Notes: generated by a model from the sequence alone, not told the origin. A stretch of 45,417 bases of DNA from Candidatus Thalassarchaeum sp. (GCA_022449345.1 JAKURL010000013.1:1-45417), one strand, 5' to 3'. Positions 9,486 to 18,469 are shown, counted from the stretch's first letter. Made by a program: numbers and translations.

Positions 9486-10723
9486 CGGATTCTAGCTCCG
9501 ATAAGCCGAGCCTTCTCGTCGCCAAAGGCACCTTCGAAGCTATGCGAGGCGCAGAGCGCGATCTAATCAGAAACCTACCTGCGCTAGCGAAATATTTCGA
9601 TGTCACAATGGCAACACTGCAGTCTAGTAAAGCACTCAAACAGTGTTGCAAAGAGAATTCGATTCCATTACTCAAACCAAAAGTCGCTTGGCAACCAAAA
9701 AATGGAGCGCTATCGAGAATATGGAATCGAGACCTGAGAAATTCAACAAAGGCTTGGCGAGGAATTGAAGGACTGAGGGGAGTCCTGGCCAGCACCGATG
9801 CTGTTCATCTCGTCAGCGGAGATGGTTCCCTCGGTTTAATCCGCCTTGTACCGAAGAAAACCCCATTCCACTTACACATGCTTGAACCGCATCGGGGTCT
9901 CTACGAGGATGTTCTACATCTAGGAGTAGATGGAAAACCAAAACGTAATCTAGCACTGACTAGATTTGCTCTATCCAAGGCAAGACGCGATGACCGAAGG
10001 GTAATCTTTGCTTTTCTCAAACGACCTAAGTCACGAATTAACGGAAATTCGAATTACAGTGCTGAAAGAATCCAAGCTGTCTACGGCTGTGAGGCAGGAT
10101 TCATTCATCCGAGCGTTGATTTTTCCGAGTTTACACCAGAAGCCACCGAGGAAGAGAACCAAGCGTGGATTGACCTTGACGAATTGCCAGACCCGCCTTG
10201 GGTCACAACCATCGGCCACGCTGGCTGGGTCAAAGGGGGTTGGGAAACTATCTCCATGCTGGCTGGAAGTGGCTTTGGCCTGGTTCTCGTCGGAGGAGGT
10301 ATATTTGAGGAAGTAGAGGGCCTACACGACCACGCCGATGCGAGAGGTGTCAAATTGTGGACACCCCCTCTTCTCACCAATTTACAACTGACTGGATTGA
10401 TGCGCCGCTCGGTTGCAATCGTTAGTATGGCTCACGGAGAACCTTTCGGATTGACTCCGATCGAAGCTTTTGCAGTCGGAACCCCAGCCCTCTTTGTCGA
10501 TGAGGGAGGATTCCAAGACACCATCGTAGATGGAGTCAATGGAAGACTCCTACCCCGTGACGACGCAATGGCTTGGCAGGAGGCCCTAAACGAGGCACTG
10601 GAAGCCGATATAAAGAAGAAATGGGCAAAGGCTGGAAGAGAGAAAATTGCCGAGTTGGATTTGTCTCCGGATGCTCATGCCAAGCGCATCTTCGAAGTCA
10701 TCAAAGAACTCAATGAATCCTAG
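9482..10723 (+). CDS. Glycosyltransferase, GT4-like
   Basis: This 413-residue GT-B protein is translationally coupled to the preceding glycosyltransferase by an ATGA overlap. The C-terminal half carries TTIGHAGWVKGGWETI, LVLVGGGIFEE and the E-x7-E motif HGEPFGLTPIEAFAVGTPALF, which is diagnostic of retaining GT4-type enzymes. The N-terminal acceptor domain is unlike that of its neighbour, so the two probably add different sugars. It ends with TAG. Its role in the same glycan pathway is inferred from the operon. Confidence 0.87.
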   Translation: MTDSSSDKPSLLVAKGTFEAMRGAERDLIRNLPALAKYFDVTMATLQSSKALKQCCKENSIPLLKPKVAWQPKNGALSRIWNRDLRNSTKAWRGIEGLRGVLASTDAVHLVSGDGSLGLIRLVPKKTPFHLHMLEPHRGLYEDVLHLGVDGKPKRNLALTRFALSKARRDDRRVIFAFLKRPKSRINGNSNYSAERIQAVYGCEAGFIHPSVDFSEFTPEATEEENQAWIDLDELPDPPWVTTIGHAGWVKGGWETISMLAGSGFGLVLVGGGIFEEVEGLHDHADARGVKLWTPPLLTNLQLTGLMRRSVAIVSMAHGEPFGLTPIEAFAVGTPALFVDEGGFQDTIVDGVNGRLLPRDDAMAWQEALNEALEADIKKKWAKAGREKIAELDLSPDAHAKRIFEVIKELNES

Positions 10724-10781
10724 ATTGACCTCGCACGCAAGGGGGAATCGTTCATACCGCGGGTAGGAACGCCATTCCAAC

Positions 10782-11624
10782 ATGGTCGATGATGAGTCGA
10801 TGGATAACAAGGAACGAGCCAGCCAACTTGCAGTTGCTGTCGGAATGCTACTTTTCGCTTCGGTAATTTTGGGAAGCGGAGTACTTGGCGACGCTGGAGA
10901 TGATAGGCTATCAGATGAAAATGAGCGCGGCGAAGATGCTGATTCAAACCCAGCAACCGACCGTGAAGACGATAACGACCGGCTTGGGAACGACAGGGCG
11001 GAGGAAGATCTTGACGAAGATATGGCAAGGCTCGAGATAGCCTGCGATGACGGTGAAGGCGACATCGAGGCCTGTGAAGAGATGAGGGGTATGATGCTCG
11101 AGAACAGAATGATGGCGAATGGCGATGACATGCGAGGGATGGACGAGCGACGCGGCCACGAAGACCGAGACATGCGAGGCCCAGGTCAGATGCAGATGCA
11201 AGTTCCCCCAGAGGTCCTACACCAAATGGCTGGGCTGTGGTGCCATGACCACGTCTTCGAAACCTTCTGGGAGAACACTCACGCCGTCGAGCTGGAAGAC
11301 GGCTCCGGATTCGAGATGGTTACCTACGACGATGAGGATAACGAGGAGAGCACGGTGATTAGCCACGATGCGATGTGGCAGATCACAGCCGGTCTCGAGC
11401 CGCTCGTCGAGTCGTGCACCCACATGATGGCCGCTCTGATGGGCGTGCCCATGCATCACCACGAGCACGAGGACGACTGGGGGGAGGACGAATGGTGCGA
11501 GGAGCGCCCAGATGCCGCGGACTGCTCATGGATGCATGACGACTGGGATGAGGATGACGAGTCGGATGAGTGGGACGAGGACGACGAGTCGAACACCCCT
11601 GATGAGGATGAACCACGAGACTAG
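10782..11624 (+). CDS. Acidic, Met/His-rich membrane-anchored protein of unknown function
   Basis: I do not recognise a family. The 280-residue product has one hydrophobic segment (~15-36), a probable signal anchor or signal peptide, followed by an extremely Asp/Glu-rich secreted part. Met and His are clustered (MRGMMLENRMM, GQMQMQV, LMGVPMHHHEHEDD) and Cys are scattered, suggesting metal (Cu or Zn) binding, though this is inference. Around residues 253-270 there are two tandem 9-residue repeats of the type D(D/E)WDEDDES. The second half is visibly more GC-rich, with GAC/GAG favoured over GAT/GAA compared with neighbours. The start is ATG 10782; ATG 10800 is equally possible. It converges with the operon on the other strand, overlapping by 4 nt, and ends with TAG. 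Confidence 0.7.
   Translation: MVDDESMDNKERASQLAVAVGMLLFASVILGSGVLGDAGDDRLSDENERGEDADSNPATDREDDNDRLGNDRAEEDLDEDMARLEIACDDGEGDIEACEEMRGMMLENRMMANGDDMRGMDERRGHEDRDMRGPGQMQMQVPPEVLHQMAGLWCHDHVFETFWENTHAVELEDGSGFEMVTYDDEDNEESTVISHDAMWQITAGLEPLVESCTHMMAALMGVPMHHHEHEDDWGEDEWCEERPDAADCSWMHDDWDEDDESDEWDEDDESNTPDEDEPRD
11538..11591 (+). repeat. Tandem 27-bp coding repeat (two units)
   Basis: Two adjacent 27-nt units, 11538-11564 and 11565-11591, encode DDWDEDDES and DEWDEDDES. Differences are mostly synonymous, so this is a small in-frame duplication in the acidic tail. Confidence 0.7.
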
Positions 11625-12199
11625 TTCAGAGAAATTCGTTCGACCTTAGGGCCGAGCATGAATGCCGCAACCATAGCGGCCAGCCCGAGGATGAATAGTG
11701 CTAGAGAAATCCATTCATTGACGATAATCGAATCGTCGAAGGCCGGCCAAAACGGCAACATATCCATGGTTGACTCTCCAAGCGCCATCTTTGCGCCAAT
11801 CGAGCCTAGCACTGTTATGCTTGCAAGTGCTCCAACTGCTGATACAACTTGCAGTAAAGCCAGCCTTGATTCATTCCACACACCCGGCCCAAATCGCCAG
11901 CGACCAATTACCATCGAGGCTAGGAATCCAGTGGTTAGTCCAGTAAAGAGGAATTTGTTGTAGCTCATCGCATCGCTCGCCGGATCAGACATTGCCGCCG
12001 TACCGGATAAAACTGCGATTGGAAGTAGTGGAAGCGCCGCGATTCCTGCGATGTATGCGGCGGCATCGAAATGACCCCGAGCATTCTTTGCCCCAACAAA
12101 GTAGTTCGATGACCAAGCCGCTATGGCGCAAAGACAAGCGAGGGTGGCGATACCTGTGGTCAATCCAACTACAAGATGATGTAAGGTCTGAGCAAACAT
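11621..12199 (-). CDS. Polytopic membrane protein, last gene of the CxCH-protein operon
   Basis: This is a ~192-residue hydrophobic protein with four or five predicted helices. It has a paired His near the N-terminus (QTLHHLVVGLTTG) and glycine-rich helices (LPLLPIAVLSGTAA, SVIGRWRFGPGVW-like loop). No family is recognised with confidence; the size and paired His loosely recall small haem-binding or DUF2231-like membrane proteins. The start is taken at ATG 12199, which overlaps the upstream stop (TGATG), indicating translational coupling with the two secreted CxCH/CxxxCH proteins. It may be their membrane partner; that is inference. Confidence 0.72.
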   Translation of the reverse strand: MFAQTLHHLVVGLTTGIATLACLCAIAAWSSNYFVGAKNARGHFDAAAYIAGIAALPLLPIAVLSGTAAMSDPASDAMSYNKFLFTGLTTGFLASMVIGRWRFGPGVWNESRLALLQVVSAVGALASITVLGSIGAKMALGESTMDMLPFWPAFDDSIIVNEWISLALFILGLAAMVAAFMLGPKVERISLN

Positions 12200-13332
12200 C
12201 ACTCATCACCTCCGTAATCAGGGTCGTCAACCCATTCTTCATCGACTGGATCCCAAAGTAAACCGGGGTGTTCTTCGTACTTCACAAGACGCGCGCGATA
12301 TTCCTCCGCCTCATTGACTGGTGTCTTTTCAACAACTGGTTCTGGTTCGGGCAGGGTTTCCTCTGAGGACTTTACTTCCTCGGTTTGGTCCAACTCATGT
12401 TTCCTTCCAGAGGGTTGCATAATTCCTTGCAAACTTACCATTAGAGCGATTATCATGAATGCGCCAGCGAATCCTTGTGCTCTAGCACCCATCAAACTGC
12501 CATCAAATTCTGGCGGTATGGTGCCCATCGTCAGCCAAGGCTGCACAACATCGAACTCCCCATTGGAAGTCGTAACCCGATAGACAATCCTTCCATCTCC
12601 CATAGTTGCCGGTAGATAGGCTAACCACTCATCATCCTCTCCTGCCTCTACTGTAGCTAGATGAGAGAATGATTCTCCTTCTAACTTCCATTCAACAGAA
12701 ATTTCTGTAGCATTTTGAGTCACAAGGCTTACCGGAGATGTATCACCTGTGACTCGATAATTTGGCGCGCTCCAATCAGGAGCAAAACCAGGTAGATTTG
12801 CGGGTACAGGGTTGATTGCAATCGAGTGTGTGTCGGATACTCCGAGATATGCTAAACCTTCGTACCCGGCACCGTGATGAATAGCGACGATGAGATTCCC
12901 ATCACCCACTTCTTCTGGTGCTTTCAGCACCCAAGTTAGGCTTACAACCCCACTAGTGGGGACGATTACTTCGACATAATTTCCAGTCGTACCCGATGGG
13001 TCCTGAATTATGTTCCAACCGTTATCCTCCGGGTTGTCTCCATTTCCGTTGGTCGAAGAAAGTAGGAAGACACCTAGGATTCTAGAGTGGGATATCGATT
13101 GAATCTCAATCGTCGTGTCAAATTGATAGGCGGTTCCGGTAAATGCAGTGTTACCAGAGGTAATCGAAATTATAGCCGAGGATGGAGCATTTAGTGCCGG
13201 ATCTCCGTGACACGAGCCACCACAAACGAAGTCCCTGTTTCCATCACCCTCTCCACCAGGATTAGCGACTGTGCCTTGTGTTGCTAGAAGCATAAGGGCA
13301 ATTGTCGAAAGGACTAGGGTTCTACCTCGCAT
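12199..13332 (-). CDS. Secreted, membrane-anchored protein with N-terminal CxxxCH motif
   Basis: The 377-residue product has a signal peptide (residues 1-23), then CGGSCHGDP with Cys37, Cys41 and His42, and a ~130-residue beta-rich domain. This layout resembles the 'choice-of-anchor V'/Reeler-like domains that begin with a Cys/His motif after the signal peptide. A second beta region, a transmembrane helix (~285-305) and an acidic cytoplasmic tail follow. The tail ends in HPGLLWDPVDEEWVDDPDY, a short Trp/Pro motif that looks like a cytoplasmic binding element. The spacing is CX3CH, not the CX2CH of ordinary c-type haem sites. The start is ATG 13332, fused to the upstream stop in TGATG, so it is co-translated with the 884-residue protein. 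Confidence 0.78.
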   Translation of the reverse strand: MRGRTLVLSTIALMLLATQGTVANPGGEGDGNRDFVCGGSCHGDPALNAPSSAIISITSGNTAFTGTAYQFDTTIEIQSISHSRILGVFLLSSTNGNGDNPEDNGWNIIQDPSGTTGNYVEVIVPTSGVVSLTWVLKAPEEVGDGNLIVAIHHGAGYEGLAYLGVSDTHSIAINPVPANLPGFAPDWSAPNYRVTGDTSPVSLVTQNATEISVEWKLEGESFSHLATVEAGEDDEWLAYLPATMGDGRIVYRVTTSNGEFDVVQPWLTMGTIPPEFDGSLMGARAQGFAGAFMIIALMVSLQGIMQPSGRKHELDQTEEVKSSEETLPEPEPVVEKTPVNEAEEYRARLVKYEEHPGLLWDPVDEEWVDDPDYGGDE

Positions 13333-15986
13333 CAAGCATCCCTCCTTCGACCAAACATGGTTATTCCAATACTAGCAAAACCGACTAAAACCATGATAAT
13401 CATCAATGGTAAAGACATCGAGGATATTGAACCCGTAGGCTCGATATCAACTGAATTTGGAGCATCGGAAGCATCTACGGTTGCGGTATTTTCCATTTGG
13501 AATAGCCAGAGTACTTCGAGTCCACCCACCTCTGCTGTGACCGCGTAATGGAGGTTGGAAGCAACAGGCGCGGTCTCACTCCATGATAGTTCGGAAGTCT
13601 CGCCAACCGCTTCCAATCCAGTAACAAGAGGTTCTCCATTGGAGTTGTGTCCAATTGAGGTGAAGGCACTGGTTGAGCGATAGATACGGAAGTTCGTTTC
13701 CTCTCTCGACCACTCCCAAGACAGTTCCACTTCGCTGCCGGAAAGAGTTGCAGTCAAACCGGTAACGGTGGTCACTTCTCCAAATGTAATGTAGGATACA
13801 CTGCTTCCGGTCTGACCCATGTCATCAACTACTGTAAGCATAACCGAATGAGACCCAGATCCGAGTTGTACTTTGACCATCTCGCCGGTTAAACTCGCTC
13901 CATTTACATCCCACATGTAATGAGTAATCTGTCCATCGAGATCGACCGACATCGAAGCATCAAGGGTAATGAATGCCCCCGCTATAGGGGGCTCTGGAGA
14001 TATTGAGAATAGCGCCGTTGGTGGGACATTTGCAATTTCTATTTCGGCTTGTGCAACCGAGGATAATCCCCAAGGGTCACTCGCTGTGATTGTAACAAGC
14101 CAAGTCTGTCCAGGTTCTAATCTGTCTGCGAGTACAATTAGAGCATCCTCAAGGTCAGGTACTGTGAAACCGTTACGCGCCCAAGTGACTTGAAATGAGA
14201 CCGGTTCTCCATCCAAATCTGTAGCAGATGCATGGACCACCAATGATTCTAGAGAGTTTGCAGGTGTTGTTGGAGGAGAAGGCATTTCACTTGGATTTCC
14301 GGTAAATCCAGCATTACCATTCCCAAGTAACACCTGCATATTGCCTGGTGCACCATTCTCTATCTGTCTAGAAGTGGTTTTGAGCGAGATTCCAAGGTCA
14401 TCTCCATCACCTGGAACTACCTGAACAGACCAACTTTGATCTCTTACCGTCTCAGACGCTAGAATCTCGGTCATTCCATCGTATTCGCGAACCCATTCCC
14501 CATCCACCCACCATCGAATTTGGCTATTCATTTCGGGGTCGCCATCGACATCGCTTTGTTCCCATATTACGCTGAGATTCATCGATGTGGTTAGAGTCCC
14601 CGCAGGCAACATCTCGATTGAAGTGACCTTTGGTGGAGTATTGAGAATTACCAAGTCCTCACTCTCAACCCAATCCGACCAAAGCAAGCCGTCGCTGACT
14701 CTTGCCTTTGCAGTCCAAGTTTCTCCCTTCGAAGTGGATTCAGCGAGAACTATGGTTAAGTCATTGTAAGCAGATACTTGAGAACCGTCTCTGAACCAGC
14801 GAATCTCTGTAGATTGAACCGTGTCTCCATCCGGATCGGTCCATCCAACATTCACCTGTAAGGCGTCGTCAGTACGAGCGTTACCAACGGGTGATACGTA
14901 GACTGTCGCACTTGGTGGGTTGTTTGATGAGCCAATCACTACCACTCCTGTGTAAACGATTTGACCGAACTCATATCCATCGTGGGGCTTGACAGAGGCC
15001 TCCCATTGATCACCACCGCGAATCATCAGAGGAGAGACGCTATCCTCATCATCGAGTTCAGGAATTCTCGCACCCTCTAGATACCACCGAATCTCGGTTC
15101 CCTGCTGAGGTTCACCGTCGAAATCGAAGTACTCGTAGTCTAATCGAAGTTCATCAGTATCAATTGGATTCTCCGGAGTAAGTTCGAGATTCCTCGCGAT
15201 TGGAAGGGTATTGTTAATCCTAACAGGGCCAATAGACACTGGGTCTCCCTGGTCCGTGCCGTCCTTTACGGTAACAGTGCAGGTCCATTCTTGGCCCTTG
15301 GCAAGCCAAGTCTGAGATACGGACGTTTGGTCGTCAAGAGATCCAACATTATTTCCATCTACTTTCCAACGAATTTGGGTGCCCTGTTCTGAATCTCCAT
15401 CGGCATCATAGTAGGTATAATCCACCGCTAGGCCAGTGGCACGGGTTGGTTGAGCAGGAACGAAAATCACTGACTGAGCCTCTGGAGGTGTATTGGTGCT
15501 TGAGGAAGATTCACCCAATGTCCACGTACCTGTGCCCCAATCATCACCGGTATTTGCATCATTTCCGTTTGCATACAAAACTGCGAGATTAAAGTCAACA
15601 TTTCCAGTTCCAGTTGCAGGCGCAGTCCAATCCGCCGACCACGACCGTAGGGAATCGCTGCTGTGAGTCAATTCACCATTTTGCAACTGAACTTGTGGCC
15701 CAAGATTTGACCAAGAACCGGCGCTGGCATCGAGATTAAATCCTCCATCACCAGAAATGTGAGGGCCACCATCCCAATTCAAAGAATACGTTGCTCCTGG
15801 TGTGTAACCTCCCGCCCCCCAAGGTAAACCACTAAGTGAAGGAGAAAGTGAAGATGCGCTGCCATGACAGGTACAGCCGGCGGTTGATTGGCCGGTTTTG
15901 CCAGTGCTATTGGCGATTGCAACTTGGCTGGATGAGATTAGCATCATTAAGACAAAGATGGCAACTGCACGGCGCGAGCGAAGCAC
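13332..15986 (-). CDS. Large cell-surface protein: CxCH N-domain, Ig/PKD-like repeats, C-terminal membrane anchor
   Basis: This is an 884-residue protein. The order is a signal peptide (to ~26), the motif GCTCHG (Cys38, Cys40, His41), a ~110-residue beta domain like choice-of-anchor V/Reeler domains, and about five ~95-residue Ig-like repeats. Most repeats carry a core of the type D(A/F/P/V)DG(D/E)...(T/S)xIRW followed by DG or EG. A PKD-like domain (LDASMSVDLDGQITHYMWDVNG), a fibronectin-III-like segment and a C-terminal helix with GRRRDA follow. It is presumably anchored in the cytoplasmic membrane with the repeats projecting outward, for adhesion or substrate binding. The start is GTG 15986, chosen because it gives a proper signal peptide with Arg residues. 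It is the first gene of a three-gene overlapping operon. Confidence 0.82.
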   Translation of the reverse strand: MLRSRRAVAIFVLMMLISSSQVAIANSTGKTGQSTAGCTCHGSASSLSPSLSGLPWGAGGYTPGATYSLNWDGGPHISGDGGFNLDASAGSWSNLGPQVQLQNGELTHSSDSLRSWSADWTAPATGTGNVDFNLAVLYANGNDANTGDDWGTGTWTLGESSSSTNTPPEAQSVIFVPAQPTRATGLAVDYTYYDADGDSEQGTQIRWKVDGNNVGSLDDQTSVSQTWLAKGQEWTCTVTVKDGTDQGDPVSIGPVRINNTLPIARNLELTPENPIDTDELRLDYEYFDFDGEPQQGTEIRWYLEGARIPELDDEDSVSPLMIRGGDQWEASVKPHDGYEFGQIVYTGVVVIGSSNNPPSATVYVSPVGNARTDDALQVNVGWTDPDGDTVQSTEIRWFRDGSQVSAYNDLTIVLAESTSKGETWTAKARVSDGLLWSDWVESEDLVILNTPPKVTSIEMLPAGTLTTSMNLSVIWEQSDVDGDPEMNSQIRWWVDGEWVREYDGMTEILASETVRDQSWSVQVVPGDGDDLGISLKTTSRQIENGAPGNMQVLLGNGNAGFTGNPSEMPSPPTTPANSLESLVVHASATDLDGEPVSFQVTWARNGFTVPDLEDALIVLADRLEPGQTWLVTITASDPWGLSSVAQAEIEIANVPPTALFSISPEPPIAGAFITLDASMSVDLDGQITHYMWDVNGASLTGEMVKVQLGSGSHSVMLTVVDDMGQTGSSVSYITFGEVTTVTGLTATLSGSEVELSWEWSREETNFRIYRSTSAFTSIGHNSNGEPLVTGLEAVGETSELSWSETAPVASNLHYAVTAEVGGLEVLWLFQMENTATVDASDAPNSVDIEPTGSISSMSLPLMIIMVLVGFASIGITMFGRRRDA

Positions 15987-16045
15987 ACCTCGCTACCTGA
16001 GCGAGCGCTGATAGTCCATTCGGCGGTGTGTCTAGGAAACGATAG

Positions 16046-16062
16046 CCGGTCCGGAGGACCGG
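16046..16062. repeat. Inverted repeat between divergent genes
   Basis: CCGGTCC and GGACCGG form a perfect 7-bp stem around a GGA loop, 16046-16062. It lies 40 nt before the fatty-acid oxidation gene and 60 nt before the divergent surface-protein gene. It could be an operator or a 5' leader hairpin. Confidence 0.5.
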
Positions 16063-16101
16063 AATCGGTGGATTCATTGGTGGGTCTTTGCTCGCCGAGC
16101 C

Positions 16102-18168
16102 ATGCGTCCTATCGAGAGCGTTGCAATAATCGGCGCGGGCAACATGGGTTCTGGTATCGCTCAGAAATCTGCACAAGAGCGATTCAAAGTACAGATGGTG
16201 GACCGCGAAGAACAATGGGTAGAACGGGGTCAGTCAATTATTGCTGGATTCCTCGATGAGGCGATTGAGCGACGCATATTCCGTGAGGCTGAAGCGGAGG
16301 AAATCAAAGCAAGAATCACCGGTGTCGTTGGAACCGAAAACATCGCCAATGACACCGACCTAGTAATCGAGGCGGTTTTCGAAGACTTCGACATCAAAAC
16401 CGCTGTGTTCGAGACCCTCGATGAGGTGTGTGAAGAACACACAATACTAGCATCCAACACCTCTTCTCTGAGCGTTAACGCTTTGGCAGAGGCGACCGGA
16501 AGGCCAGACCGATTCGTCGGATTACATTTCTTCTATCACCCTGCCAAAAACCGACTCATCGAAATCATTCCCGCTGAGACAACAACTCCTGAGGCTTTAG
16601 CTGCTGTAGAACAATACTGCAAAGCCATGGGAAAAGTTGTCATCATCTGCAAAGATCGTCCTGGATTTGTTGTAAACCGATTCTTTGTTCCTTGGCTAAA
16701 CGAGGCTTGCTTATTGCTAGAAGATGGGGTTGCTAGCGCTGCCGCAATCGATGCGGTTGCAGAGAAGGCTTTCCACATCGGAATGGGGCCATTTGCTCTG
16801 ATGAATCTAACAGGACCAACAATCGCCTTGCATTCAACCAATTACTTGGCCAAGCAACTCGATTGTGCCCGATATACCGGAGCGTCTAATCTCAGAGAAA
16901 TGGTTGAGGCTGGCCAAATGTGGGAAATTGGCGAAGACACCGAATGTAGTGACGAGGCGGCGGCGATTATTCTCCAGCGCCTCATGGGTCAGGTATTTGC
17001 TGTCTCGGCACAGATAGTGGCAGAGGAAATCTGCTCGATAGAAGACGTTGACCGGGGGGCCAAGGTAGGCCTCCGCTGGGCAAGAGGACCATTTGAGATT
17101 GCAAATCGATTGGGAATTTCTGAAGCTATCTCGATGGCTCGGTCCTATTCAGATATAGCCGGATTCGATTTACCAAATTGGTTTGCAGAATTGACTGAAC
17201 CTCTAGAGTTCAGTTATGTCGATACCATTGTTGAAGATGGAATTGCAACCGTGATAATCAATCGGCCAGAAGCCATGAACGCTCTCAATGAGACTGTTGT
17301 TAACCAATTAGGAGAAGCACTTGATTCTCTCAACTCTCGCGACGATGTTTCAACGATTGTTCTCGAGGGAGCTGGTAAAGCATTCGTAGCTGGAGCGGAT
17401 GTCAAGTTCTTCGTAGACAAGATTCGAGCCGATGCTTTTCCAGACATCTACGAGTTCACAGCGACTGGGCATGAGGTACTGAATAAACTGGAAAATTCTG
17501 ACAAAACCACAATCGCTCTGACAACCGGGTTGGCACTTGGCGGAGGATTGGAATTAGCACTCGCTTGCGATTACAGAGTTGGAACTAGGCGCACACAATT
17601 TCGATTCCCAGAGACCAGTATCGGAATCTATCCTGGACTAGGAGGAACACAGCGTACGCCGAGGATATGTGGAATTGAGGCAGCGAGATTCGCAGTTCTT
17701 GCTGGTAATTTCCTAGATGCCGGTAGTGCTGCAGCTCTAGGACTTCTAACCCATTTAGTAGACCCAAGCGAAGTCGACCAAACCGTGAACTTGATTTCTA
17801 ACTCTGGAAAACCAAGCAACAAGTATCCTGCAAGACCTGCTGATGAATCTCATCCAGCCACAGCATTCGCACTCGCCTTCTACAGCGATGCGAACATGGC
17901 TGCACTTGCGGCTGGCGAATACCCAGAAGGCTTCGATTCTGAGGATAAGATGGTTGTACGCCAACTAAAATCATTGAGCAGAACATCACCAATCGCGCTC
18001 TCCATGGCGAGTTCGCTACTGGATGATGCAGTAGCCACTGGGGAAAATCTCCAGCAAGGATTGGCCTTGGAACTTGAGCGCCTTCACGAGATTTTTGCGA
18101 CCTCGGATGCCCTCGAGGGCCTAAGCGCTCTGATCGAGGGGCGTAGGCCCACCTACACAAATCAATGA
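16102..18168 (+). CDS. Fused 3-hydroxyacyl-CoA dehydrogenase / enoyl-CoA hydratase
   Basis: This 688-residue bifunctional enzyme would act in fatty-acid beta-oxidation: hydration of trans-2-enoyl-CoA and NAD+-dependent oxidation of the 3-hydroxyacyl-CoA. The dehydrogenase comes first, with Rossmann GAGNMGSGIAQ (10-20), IEAVFEDFDIK, ASNTSSLSV and the catalytic His in VGLHFFYHP, then the helical 3HCDH domains to ~370. The crotonase domain follows, with RPEAMNALN, the oxyanion loop AGADVKFF, catalytic Glu in GGGLELALACDYR, and Glu in FPETSIGIYPGLGGTQR. This order is opposite to bacterial FadB and matches the archaeal type. An alternative role in a hydroxybutyrate-type pathway is possible but unsupported by neighbours. 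Confidence 0.93.
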   Translation: MRPIESVAIIGAGNMGSGIAQKSAQERFKVQMVDREEQWVERGQSIIAGFLDEAIERRIFREAEAEEIKARITGVVGTENIANDTDLVIEAVFEDFDIKTAVFETLDEVCEEHTILASNTSSLSVNALAEATGRPDRFVGLHFFYHPAKNRLIEIIPAETTTPEALAAVEQYCKAMGKVVIICKDRPGFVVNRFFVPWLNEACLLLEDGVASAAAIDAVAEKAFHIGMGPFALMNLTGPTIALHSTNYLAKQLDCARYTGASNLREMVEAGQMWEIGEDTECSDEAAAIILQRLMGQVFAVSAQIVAEEICSIEDVDRGAKVGLRWARGPFEIANRLGISEAISMARSYSDIAGFDLPNWFAELTEPLEFSYVDTIVEDGIATVIINRPEAMNALNETVVNQLGEALDSLNSRDDVSTIVLEGAGKAFVAGADVKFFVDKIRADAFPDIYEFTATGHEVLNKLENSDKTTIALTTGLALGGGLELALACDYRVGTRRTQFRFPETSIGIYPGLGGTQRTPRICGIEAARFAVLAGNFLDAGSAAALGLLTHLVDPSEVDQTVNLISNSGKPSNKYPARPADESHPATAFALAFYSDANMAALAAGEYPEGFDSEDKMVVRQLKSLSRTSPIALSMASSLLDDAVATGENLQQGLALELERLHEIFATSDALEGLSALIEGRRPTYTNQ

Positions 18169-18256
18169 GATCATCGACGACTTGGATAACGAACCCAAGC
18201 AGGCGCGCGTACGTCCGCCATGCCACGAATTAGTTGCTCTCTAACTTCTTTCCAGC

Positions 18257-18469
18257 TCAAGAGATCACCTCATCATTCCAGTTCTCCATTATCTCATCAA
18301 CCCACTTTTCTAGCCACTTGTCCATTTCTTCATCTCCGGTGTAATGTTGCATCTTGGTGCAAATTTCACACTGAGGGAATGAGCAGTCATATATGAATCC
18401 GGAAGAGGTGGTGGATGCACTAAGGTGCATTTTATACACTAGATACCGGGTGCGTAACCTGTCGCACAT
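18257..18469 (-). CDS. Possible small Cys-containing protein
   Basis: This short frame (up to 70 residues) ends in CSFPQCEICTKM followed by a strongly helical, acidic-amphipathic tail (GDEEMDKWLEKWVDEIMENW). The composition is protein-like and the Cys spacing (CX4CX2C) suggests a metal site. The likely N-terminus is unclear: starts at 18469 or 18430 (ATG) give low-complexity leaders, and the plausible part begins near 18391. It overlaps the upstream region of the HxlR-type gene on the other strand, which lowers confidence. No family is recognised. Confidence 0.35.
   Translation of the reverse strand: MCDRLRTRYLVYKMHLSASTTSSGFIYDCSFPQCEICTKMQHYTGDEEMDKWLEKWVDEIMENWNDEVIS
18431..18437 (+). promoter_or_regulatory. 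Probable TATA box for the HxlR-type regulator
   Basis: TTTATAC is centred 34 nt before ATG 18468. This supports the inner start of the regulator. The complementary strand reads GTATAAA, so it could also serve the small minus-strand frame. Confidence 0.4.

Noticed and set aside
10586-11173. 195-codon Ser-rich minus-strand frame
   Set aside because: It is the reverse-frame shadow of the glycosyltransferase end and the acidic gene (GAT/GAG codons read backwards as Ser/Pro), not a real protein.
13332-15986. DNA-level tandem repeat in the surface protein
   Set aside because: The Ig-like repeats are related at protein level only; the nucleotide sequence of the units has diverged.
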